Assembly: GCA_937900605.1 (NCBI GenBank)
Contig: CALCDK010000112.1
Coordinates: 1-5,177, forward strand
From: an uncultured Olsenella sp.
Lineage (GTDB): Bacteria; Actinomycetota; Coriobacteriia; Coriobacteriales; Atopobiaceae
Direction: 5' to 3'
DNA length: 5,177 nt
The notes below the pieces were generated by a model that did not search any database, had not been told where the DNA came from, and worked only from the letters and a program-made list of their open reading frames with translations. Below are positions 1-5,177 of this stretch, piece by piece. The translations under genes and the position numbers were made by a program. Position 1 is the stretch's first letter. Each line of letters begins with the position of its first letter.

Positions 1-3
1 CAT
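1..3 (-). CDS. Start codon of a minus-strand gene that runs out of the window
   Basis: Only the ATG is visible. The call rests on the strong Shine-Dalgarno at correct spacing and the putative promoter upstream. The direction matches the other genes. Nothing can be said about the product. An apparently separate promoter and the 258-base spacer suggest it is not simply a continuation of the ileS-to-glycosyltransferase operon. Confidence 0.5.
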
Positions 4-11
4 GCGCGCCG

Positions 12-20
12 TCTCCTTTT
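12..20 (-). promoter_or_regulatory. Strong Shine-Dalgarno for a gene leaving the window
   Basis: The minus strand reads AAAAGGAGA at 20-12, followed nine bases after GGAG by ATG at 3-1. This is the best ribosome site in the window and the main reason to believe that a real coding sequence begins at the window edge. Confidence 0.65.
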
Positions 21-22
21 CT

Positions 23-35
23 TCCGCAAAGCGGA
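23..35 (-). promoter_or_regulatory. Small leader hairpin just upstream of the ribosome binding site
   Basis: The minus-strand leader contains TCCGC-TTT-GCGGA, a perfect 5-bp stem with a three-base loop, ending a few bases before AAAAGGAGA. It could stabilise the 5' end of the mRNA or affect access to the ribosome site. It is too short to be a riboswitch. Confidence 0.35.
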
Positions 36-59
36 CCGTCGTCAACAGTGTTTCTCGGC

Positions 60-87
60 ATTGTAGCATCTCGTTAGCAAATAACAG
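60..87 (-). promoter_or_regulatory. Putative extended -10 promoter for the gene starting at position 3
   Basis: The minus strand reads TGCTACAAT across 68-60, that is a TG-N extended -10 motif with a near-consensus TACAAT (65-60). Sixteen bases upstream is CTGTTA (87-82), a weak -35 with three of six consensus positions. Extended -10 promoters tolerate a poor -35. Transcription would begin near 53, giving a leader of about 50 bases. The A/T-rich setting within G/C-rich surroundings and the strong ribosome site downstream support the call. Confidence 0.55.
73..85. promoter_or_regulatory. Short palindrome between -35 and -10, possible operator
   Basis: GTTAGCAAATAAC is an inverted repeat, GTTA and TAAC separated by five bases, lying within the putative promoter where a bound repressor would block RNA polymerase. 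The arms are only four bases long, so chance is a real possibility. No known operator consensus is matched. Confidence 0.25.
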
Positions 88-124
88 GCACTCGTTGCGG
101 GTCACCACGAAGCCGCCAGGTCGT

Positions 125-197
125 GGGCGCGCGGGCAGGAGGGTCGCCGTGCGGGCCATGGGCGCGCGGCGGGAGGGTCGCGCGGCGAGGGCGCGCG
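125..197. repeat. Imperfect G/C-rich tandem repeat
   Basis: GGGCGCGCG begins at 125, 160 and 189. The first two copies continue similarly: GAGGGTCGC is at 139-147 and again at 173-181. The units are therefore about 35 and 29 bases with small indels, and the third copy is partial. It could be a decayed duplication or replication slippage in the spacer. No function is evident. Confidence 0.5.
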
Positions 198-205
198 ACA
201 CGACG

Positions 206-237
206 GCGCCCCCGGGGCCGGGCGGCTCCAGGGGCGC
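206..237 (-). terminator. Possible G/C hairpin downstream of the glycosyltransferase
   Basis: Plus-strand GCGCCCC (206-212) pairs with GGGGCGC (231-237), a 7-bp stem with an 18-base G/C-rich loop, starting 24 bases after the glycosyltransferase stop. No T-run follows on the minus strand, so this is not a canonical intrinsic terminator. In such G/C-rich DNA a chance stem is plausible. Confidence 0.25.
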
Positions 238-260
238 TTCGTCGACGCGGTGGGCGCGGG

Positions 261-1553
261 CTAGTTGCCGCCCCCGAGGACGTCGTCGACGTTCACGGCG
301 ATGTCGTGCTTGGTGGGGACCCACTCGACGCGCTTGAACAGGGCGGCGACGGTGATGGGGATGTAGGTCATCATGAAGATCGGGAAGGTGAAGAGGTTGG
401 CGACGACGCGCCACTTCTTCTTGGTGTGGATGTGCTTGCGCTCGGTCACGGTGGTGATGATGGCAAGGACGAAGAACACGAGGTACATCGAGAGGAACGT
501 CATGACCAGCGAGCCGACGCACATGGTGAGCTCGAGCTGCGTGGCGACGAAGCCGTGCGACAGGCCGCCGACGAAGAGGTAGGTGGCGTTCACGAAGAAC
601 GACAGCAGCGTGAGGATCATGCCGGGCGCGACCGTCATGAGCATGTCGTAGGACGCGAAGCGGCCGCGGCTGATGCCCTTGCACAGGTCGCGGGCGTACG
701 AGAAGAACACCTGGTAGAAGCCCTTGGTCCAGCGCATGCGCTGCGTCCAGGACGCCTTGAAGGTGACGGGCTGCTCGTCGAAGAACTCGGCCGGCGCGTA
801 GCCGATCTGCACGTTGTTGGCGCAGCAGAACGTGGAGAACTGGATGTCCTCGGTCAGGGTGTGGAAGTCCCAGCCGTGCATGCCCTTGACGATGCGCTCG
901 GAGACCAGCCAGCCGGAGCCGGAGATGGCGCAGCTGGTGCCGACCATCATGCGGGCGTTGTTGAGGAACTTGGCCTCTCGCATGAACCACAGGGCGTAGG
1001 CGGAGCTGATCCAGCTGGAGTCGAAGTTCTTGGAGTTTCGGTAGCTGGTGCAGACGAGGTAGCCCGCGTCGAAGGCCTGGTTCATGATGCTCAGGTAGTC
1101 GGGCGAGACGAGGTTGTCGGCGTCCATGACGATGAAGGCCTCGTACTTGTCACCGTACTCGTTGAGGATGCGGTCGAAGCCGTAGTCCATGGCCCAGCTC
1201 TTGCCCTTGCGCGCCAGGTCGTTGCGGTCCCAGACGATGGCGCCGGCCTCCTCGGCCCTGGCGTGCGTGTCGTCGGTGCACGCGTCACAGACCACGAACA
1301 CGTCCATGAGCTCGCGCGGGTAGTCCTGCGACAGGATCGAGCGCACGAGGTTGCCGATGACGAGCTCCTCGTTGTGGGCGGCGATGAAGAACGCGTAGCG
1401 GTGCTGCTTGTTGGCCTTGGGCAGCCTGACCGTGCCGCGCATGAGGACGCGCACGATGTAGACCACCTGGTAGAAGTACGCCAGCGTGAAGAAGAGCCAG
1501 ATGACGATGTTGAATATGACGATCGGGGTCAAACCGTGCCTGCTCAAGTCCAT
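261..1553 (-). CDS. Membrane-bound family 2 glycosyltransferase (processive polysaccharide synthase type)
   Basis: Inverting GT2 enzyme of 430 residues with the architecture of NodC/IcaA/cellulose-synthase-like proteins, expected to transfer sugar from a nucleotide donor at the inner face of the cytoplasmic membrane. Seen: one N-terminal membrane helix (about 10-38); a GT-A catalytic domain with AAHNEE at 58-63, DACTDDT at 90-96, the metal-binding DAD at 144-146, the TED motif with the likely base Asp236, and QRMRW at 271-275 (the QxxRW motif of processive enzymes); then about three C-terminal helices (about 303-330, 341-370, 385-406) and a cytoplasmic tail. No PilZ domain is present. ATG 1553 is preceded by GTGGGGGA about ten bases upstream. 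All catalytic residues are intact. Its position 18 nt after rluD suggests cotranscription. Product and sugar are unknown: an exopolysaccharide, a glycolipid or a cell-wall decoration are all possible. Confidence 0.9.
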   Translation of the reverse strand: MDLSRHGLTPIVIFNIVIWLFFTLAYFYQVVYIVRVLMRGTVRLPKANKQHRYAFFIAAHNEELVIGNLVRSILSQDYPRELMDVFVVCDACTDDTHARAEEAGAIVWDRNDLARKGKSWAMDYGFDRILNEYGDKYEAFIVMDADNLVSPDYLSIMNQAFDAGYLVCTSYRNSKNFDSSWISSAYALWFMREAKFLNNARMMVGTSCAISGSGWLVSERIVKGMHGWDFHTLTEDIQFSTFCCANNVQIGYAPAEFFDEQPVTFKASWTQRMRWTKGFYQVFFSYARDLCKGISRGRFASYDMLMTVAPGMILTLLSFFVNATYLFVGGLSHGFVATQLELTMCVGSLVMTFLSMYLVFFVLAIITTVTERKHIHTKKKWRVVANLFTFPIFMMTYIPITVAALFKRVEWVPTKHDIAVNVDDVLGGGN

Positions 1554-1571
1554 GTGCCTGTGTCCCCCACG

Positions 1572-2600
1572 TCATCTCTGGTCCAGGGCGCGAAGCTGCG
1601 GGACGATGGTCTCCCCCGCCGCCGTGCGGCCCATGGAACGTTGGTCCAATGGCTCAAGTATAGCGAGAAGGTCGTCGGGGAGCCTGTCGGCGAGCTCGAC
1701 GACCTCGCCCGTCACGGGATGGTCAAAGCGCACGTGCCACGAGTGCAGGAACTGGCGGCCCAGGCCCAGGTTGCACCTCTCGTCGCCGCGGCCGTAGAGC
1801 TGGTCGCCCACGCAGGGGTGACCGGTATGGCGCATGTGCACGCGGATCTGGTGCGTGCGGCCGGTGTAGAGGTGGCACTCGAGCAGGCTGTAGCCCTCGT
1901 CGCGGCGGCCCGCCTCGAAGCGCTCGAGCACGCGGTACGTGGTGATGGCCTCGCGGGCGCCGGGGGCGTCGCTGACGGCCATGCGCAGGCGGTCGCGCGT
2001 GGAGCGGGCGATGCCGGTCACGACGGTGTCCTCGTCGCGGGCCACGTAGCCGTGGACGAGGGTGACGTAGCGCCGGTCGAGCACGCGCAGGCGGATGAGG
2101 TCCTGCAGGGCGCGCTGGGTCTCGTCGTCCTTGGCCGCGAGCATGAGGCCGGAGGTGTCCATGTCCAGGCGGTGCACGATACCGGGGCGCTCCTCGCCCT
2201 GCAGCATGCCGAGGTGGCCGTAGCCGCAGTGCGCGACGAGCGCGTTGGCGAGGGTGTCGTCGACGTGGCCCGGGCTGGGGTGGCACACCAGCCCCGCCTG
2301 CTTGGACAGCACGATGAGGTGCTCGTCCTCGAGACGAATGTCGAGCGGGATGTACGGGTTGGGGGCGAGGAGCCCCCCTGCGGGCTCGGCGTCGACCACC
2401 TGGGCGCGGACCCGGTCGCCGAGAAGGACGCGCTCGGACTTGGAGGTGGCGGGCGTCTCGTTGATGGTGACCGCGCCCTCCTCGACGAGGCGCGCGCACG
2501 CCGAGCGGGACGGCATCCCGTCGCACGAGGCGAGGAACGCGTCGAGCCTCGAGCCGTCGGACTCGGGCCCCACCAGCAGATTCACGATGCGTGCGCCCAA
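1572..2600 (-). CDS. rluD: RluD/RluA-family 23S rRNA pseudouridine synthase
   Basis: Converts specific uridines of 23S rRNA to pseudouridine during large-subunit maturation; the exact target positions cannot be read from sequence. Numbering from a TTG at 2600: an S4-type RNA-binding domain at about 14-72 (SRLDAFLAS, then the VEEGAVTINETPAT turn), then the catalytic domain with HRLDMDTSGLML at 143-154, where Asp146 is the catalytic aspartate, and LYTGRTHQIRVHM at 244-256. The 342 residues are normal for the family. TTG 2600 is preferred because GGAAGGGGG (2613-2605) precedes it at good spacing. A GTG at 2624 would add eight residues but lacks a ribosome site. An in-frame TAG at 2675-2673 prevents any longer N-terminus. 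It ends in TGA 18 nt before the glycosyltransferase, so the two are probably cotranscribed. The family assignment is firm; RluD against other RluA-type paralogues is likely but not proven. Confidence 0.93.
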   Translation of the reverse strand: MGARIVNLLVGPESDGSRLDAFLASCDGMPSRSACARLVEEGAVTINETPATSKSERVLLGDRVRAQVVDAEPAGGLLAPNPYIPLDIRLEDEHLIVLSKQAGLVCHPSPGHVDDTLANALVAHCGYGHLGMLQGEERPGIVHRLDMDTSGLMLAAKDDETQRALQDLIRLRVLDRRYVTLVHGYVARDEDTVVTGIARSTRDRLRMAVSDAPGAREAITTYRVLERFEAGRRDEGYSLLECHLYTGRTHQIRVHMRHTGHPCVGDQLYGRGDERCNLGLGRQFLHSWHVRFDHPVTGEVVELADRLPDDLLAILEPLDQRSMGRTAAGETIVPQLRALDQR

Positions 2601-2604
2601 CGCG

Positions 2605-2613
2605 CCCCCTTCC
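2605..2613 (-). promoter_or_regulatory. Probable ribosome binding site choosing the TTG start of the pseudouridine synthase
   Basis: Minus-strand GGAAGGGGG lies four bases before TTG 2600-2598, with its AAGG core at a usual Shine-Dalgarno distance. The alternative GTG at 2624 has only C/G-rich sequence upstream without a purine tract. This supports the shorter protein, but G-rich runs are common in this genome, so the call is moderate. Confidence 0.5.
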
Positions 2614-2720
2614 GGTCCCGCCACGTCGGCGCGGGCCGCGGACCTGCGCCCGCGACCCGCCCGTGGCCAACTCTATGCGATGCGCGCGGCGTGCGCACCA
2701 TCTACACCGAAGCGACGCGC

Positions 2721-3186
2721 TCAGCCGCGAGGCCCCCCGTCGCCGGAGCCGCGCTCGCGCGCGCAGTCCCAGCGCCACCACACGACGAACGCCGCGACAA
2801 CGCCGACGGTGATGAAGACGTCGGCGACGTTGAACACCGCGAAGCGGACGAACGTGGTGGCGAAGAAGTCCGTGACCTGGCCCGCGACGAGGCGGTCGAT
2901 CGCCGGCCACGCAGCCGAGAAGGGCCACGAGCGGCGCCGGCACCTCGGTGTGCCGCGCGGCGACCCACAGCCCGAAGGCCAGGACCGCGCAGGCGACCAG
3001 GACGAAGAGCGCGCCTGCGCCCTCGCCCATCGAGAAGGCCGCGCCGCGGTTGTAGACGAGCGACAGGTCCATCACGCCCGGGACGAGCGTCACGGGCCGT
3101 CCGGGGACGAGCGTGGCGCGCGCCCAGGCCTTGGCGGCCTGGTCGAGGGCCACGACGAGCACCCCGCAGCCGAGGAAGCCCGCCAC
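2721..3186 (-). pseudogene. lspA: Lipoprotein signal peptidase II, frameshifted by a small internal deletion
   Basis: LspA is a four-helix membrane aspartyl protease that cleaves the signal peptide of prolipoproteins before the lipid-modified cysteine. From a GTG at 3186-3184 the frame reads MAGFLGCGVLVVALDQAAKAW, then the family signature SLVYNRGAAFSMGEG, then further hydrophobic helix up to GCVAG (codons ending at 2902). From about 2900 the family continues in another frame: IDRLVAGQVTDFF, then FAVFNVADVFITVG, a last helix, and TGA at 2721-2723. The two catalytic aspartates (in DR and in NVAD) are therefore both in the second frame. The GxxGN residues expected between the two parts are absent, which fits a loss of about 14 or 17 nt. 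Restoring 14 nt gives 159 residues, a normal LspA length. The gene follows ileS by 32 nt, its common position. The GTG start is inferred from family length; no strong ribosome site precedes it. Sequencing or assembly error is the main alternative to a true pseudogene. Confidence 0.88.
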
Positions 3187-3218
3187 GCGAGCGCCCGCCG
3201 TGTCCGTGCTGCGACACG

Positions 3219-5177
3219 CTAGGCCTCGCAGGCCTCGACGGCGTCGTGGCAGCGGGCGCACAGGCCGTCATCGCCGAGCTCGCGCCAGTTCCAGCAGCGC
3301 GGGCACTTCTCGCCGTGGGCGGGCTCGACGGAGCAGGACAGCTCCTCGCCCTCGACGAGCTCGACCTCGGCGCAGACGAAGGGCTCGGAGAGGTCGACGC
3401 CGCAGCCGCGCAGCCTCGCGAGGGCGTCGGCCGGGGCGCTCAGGCGGGCGCGGGCCGCCTGGGTGGTCTTCTCGGCGAGCGTGCCGTTGGCGATGCCCTC
3501 CTCGTAGGCCTTGGTGAAGGCCGCTCGGGACTCGACGACGTCCTCGTAGGCGGCCAGCAGCGGCTCGTAGCCCTCGCGGTCCCAGGGCGCCTGATACCAG
3601 TCGAGCAGGGCCGCGTAGGTCTGGCCCTCGCGGATCGACTCGGGCAGGAACGCCATGGCCTCGTCGCAGGTGTAGGCGAGGATGGGCTGCAGGTCGTGGA
3701 CGAGCATGGAGAGGATCTGGGCCCACACGCTCAGGGCGCTGCGGCGCTCGAAGGAGTCCTTGCCGCCGCAGTAGACGCGGTCCTTGGTGGCGTTGAGGTA
3801 GCCGTTGGAGAGCTCCGTCACGTAGTCGTAGAGGGTGCGGTAGACCACGTTGAAGCGGTAGCCCTCGTAGGCCTCGGTGACCTGGTCGTGGACCTGGCAG
3901 AGCCTGGCCAGCGTGAGACGGTCGAAGGGCAGCAGCTCGTCGGCGGCCACGGCGTCGCGGGCCGGGTCGAACTGGCCCTCGATCTCGCCGAGCAGGAAGC
4001 GGAAGGTGTTGCGGAAGCGGCGGTAGGCCTCGCCGACGTGGTCGAGGATCTGCGAGTCGCACGGGACGTCGGTGGAGGTGTCGACCGAGGAGACCCACAG
4101 GCGCAGGACGTCGGCGCCGCGCACGTCGCACTCGGCGTTGGGGTCGATGACGTTGCCGAGGGACTTGGACATCTTGCGGCCCTGGCCGTCGAGGGTGAAG
4201 CCCTGGGAGACGACCGCCTTGTACGGGGCGTGGCCATAGGCGCCGACGGAGGTCATGAGCGAGCTCATGAACCAGCCGCGGTGCTGGTCGGAGCCCTCGA
4301 GGTACATGTCGGCCGGGAAGGCGAGCTCGTCGCGGTGGCGGCAGACGGCGGTGTGCGAGACGCCGGAGTCCCACCACACGTCGAGAATGTCGCGGTTGGG
4401 CTTGAGGTGATGGCCTCCGCACTTGGGGCAGGTGCACGCGTCGCCCAGGTAGGTGGCGGGGTCGTCGGTGAACCAGTGGTCGGAGCCCTGCGTGCGGAAC
4501 AGCTCGATGACGGCGTCGAGGGTGTCGTCGTTCATGACGGTCTCGCCGCAGTCGGCGCAGGTGTACGCCGGGATGGGGACGCCCCAGTTGCGCTGGCGGC
4601 TGATGCACCAGTCGGGACGGCCCTCGACCATGGAGCCGATGCGCTTGACGGAGTGCGCGGGGTAGAACCTGGTGCGGCCGAGCTCCTCGAGCGCCCTCTG
4701 GCGCAGGGTGCCGCCGCCGACGAGCTCGTTGTCCATCGAGACGAACCACTGGCTCGTGGCGCGGAAGATGACGGGCTCCTTGCAGCGCCAGCAGTGCGGG
4801 TAGCTGTGGTTGATGTCCTCGTGCAGGATCAGCGTGCCGCGCTCGCGCAGCCACTCGATGATTTCGGGGTTGGCCTCGTTGACGTCCATGCCGGACCAGG
4901 GGCCGCCGGTGCCCATGCCGTCGCCCGCGTAGAAGCGGCCGTCGTCGTCGACGGGCATGACCACGGGGATGCCGAAGCGCATGCCGGCGAGGTAGTCGTC
5001 GACGCCGTGGCCCGGGGCGCAGTGGACGATGCCGGTGCCGTCGTCGAGCGTGACGTAGTCGGCGTAGATGAAGCGGCCCTTCTCGCCCTGGTCGCCGAAG
5101 ACGGGCTGGAGGTACTCGTTGCCGGCCAGCTGCTCGCCGGTCATCGACCAGGGCTCGCCGTCGGCGCCGCGGACGAG
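3219..5177 (-). CDS. ileS: Isoleucyl-tRNA synthetase, C-terminal part (5' end outside window)
   Basis: Cytoplasmic class I aminoacyl-tRNA synthetase that charges tRNA-Ile and hydrolyses misactivated valine. 652 residues are visible, and the frame stays open to the window edge. The family is usually about 930 residues, so roughly the first 280, including the HIGH motif, are missing. Numbering from the first visible codon: the CP1 editing domain with HCAPGHGVDDY at 52-62; DWCISRQRNWGVPIP at 189-203; a cysteine pair at 207/210 and another at 250/253 (insertion zinc site); DVWWDSG at 266-272; GSDQHRGWF at 295-303; the ATP-binding KMSKS loop at 335-339; a helical anticodon-binding domain; and a C-terminal zinc finger with cysteines at 625, 628, 640 and 643. 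That finger is typical of the common bacterial IleS type. It ends in TAG, 32 nt before the proposed lspA start. Any leader (for example a T-box) lies outside the window. No defect is seen. Confidence 0.97.
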   Translation of the reverse strand, partial: LVRGADGEPWSMTGEQLAGNEYLQPVFGDQGEKGRFIYADYVTLDDGTGIVHCAPGHGVDDYLAGMRFGIPVVMPVDDDGRFYAGDGMGTGGPWSGMDVNEANPEIIEWLRERGTLILHEDINHSYPHCWRCKEPVIFRATSQWFVSMDNELVGGGTLRQRALEELGRTRFYPAHSVKRIGSMVEGRPDWCISRQRNWGVPIPAYTCADCGETVMNDDTLDAVIELFRTQGSDHWFTDDPATYLGDACTCPKCGGHHLKPNRDILDVWWDSGVSHTAVCRHRDELAFPADMYLEGSDQHRGWFMSSLMTSVGAYGHAPYKAVVSQGFTLDGQGRKMSKSLGNVIDPNAECDVRGADVLRLWVSSVDTSTDVPCDSQILDHVGEAYRRFRNTFRFLLGEIEGQFDPARDAVAADELLPFDRLTLARLCQVHDQVTEAYEGYRFNVVYRTLYDYVTELSNGYLNATKDRVYCGGKDSFERRSALSVWAQILSMLVHDLQPILAYTCDEAMAFLPESIREGQTYAALLDWYQAPWDREGYEPLLAAYEDVVESRAAFTKAYEEGIANGTLAEKTTQAARARLSAPADALARLRGCGVDLSEPFVCAEVELVEGEELSCSVEPAHGEKCPRCWNWRELGDDGLCARCHDAVEACEA

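Larger units (their letters stand above)
4..260. other. Intergenic region with two compositional halves
   Basis: No coding sequence is supported here. Positions from about 121 to 260 are almost entirely G and C, with imperfect repeats and G/C-rich inverted repeats. Positions from about 4 to 100 are far richer in A/T and carry promoter-like elements pointing to the minus-strand gene that starts at position 3. A plus-strand open frame over 2-337 gives an arginine-rich, low-complexity translation without family resemblance and overlaps the end of the glycosyltransferase, so it is treated as chance. Confidence 0.7.

Noticed and set aside
17..45. TTGACG (45-40) as a -35 box for the gene starting at position 3.
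   Set aside because: The hexamer 17 bases downstream is AGAAAA, which is not -10-like and overlaps the Shine-Dalgarno; the extended -10 at 68-60 is much better.
2..337. Plus-strand open frame of 111 codons covering the intergenic region.
   Set aside because: Its translation is arginine-rich and low in complexity, it overlaps the end of the glycosyltransferase, and no ribosome site can be seen at the window edge.
2895..2910. Programmed ribosomal frameshifting in lspA.
   Set aside because: There is no slippery heptamer or stimulating structure that I can recognise, and conserved residues are missing between the two frames, so a shift alone would not restore the protein.
2245..3222. Long plus-strand open frame opposite rluD and lspA.
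   Set aside because: It is an antisense shadow of G/C-rich genes; the minus strand shows clear families over the same bases and the plus-strand translation shows none.
3268..4854. 528-codon minus-strand frame within ileS.
   Set aside because: It is an arginine/proline-rich out-of-frame shadow of ileS, whose own frame carries the KMSKS, editing and zinc motifs.
1..5177. CRISPR array, tRNA or rRNA gene, insertion sequence, attachment site.
   Set aside because: I saw no regularly spaced repeats with unique spacers, no tRNA-like cloverleaf with TΨC and anticodon arms, no transposase motifs and no terminal inverted repeats; the sequence is almost fully occupied by four conserved genes.

Overview
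The window is very GC-rich. All recognisable genes lie on the minus strand, so transcription runs from high to low coordinates. The order ileS, lspA, rluD-type pseudouridine synthase, the wording of the IleS and RluD proteins, and the dense G/C third positions suggest a high-GC actinobacterium-like organism. A member of the Coriobacteriia (Olsenella, Atopobium or Collinsella type) is my best guess. This is inferred from pattern memory and not tested.

Layout in transcription order: (1) 5177-3219, the C-terminal two thirds of isoleucyl-tRNA synthetase, cut by the window edge. (2) 3186-2721, lipoprotein signal peptidase (lspA), interrupted by a frameshifting deletion of about 14 or 17 nt that removes the conserved GxxGN part of its active-site box. 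(3) 2600-1572, an RluD/RluA-family 23S rRNA pseudouridine synthase, intact. (4) 1553-261, an intact membrane-bound family 2 glycosyltransferase with the full set of processive-synthase motifs. (5) 260-4, an intergenic region: a nearly pure G/C half with imperfect repeats, then a much more A/T-rich half carrying an extended -10 promoter, a small hairpin and a strong Shine-Dalgarno. (6) 3-1, the start codon of a further minus-strand gene that leaves the window.

ileS, lspA, the pseudouridine synthase and the glycosyltransferase are closely spaced and codirectional, and are probably cotranscribed. ileS (tRNA charging), lspA (lipoprotein maturation) and the pseudouridine synthase (ribosome maturation) form a widespread housekeeping neighbourhood. 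The glycosyltransferase 18 nt after the synthase is the accessory-looking member, probably making or elongating a cell-surface glycan. The gene beyond position 1 appears to have its own promoter and so starts a new transcription unit.

The most notable point is the broken lspA. It is either a real loss of prolipoprotein signal peptidase function or an assembly error in a GC-rich stretch. I see no evidence of a new defence system, mobile element or CRISPR array.
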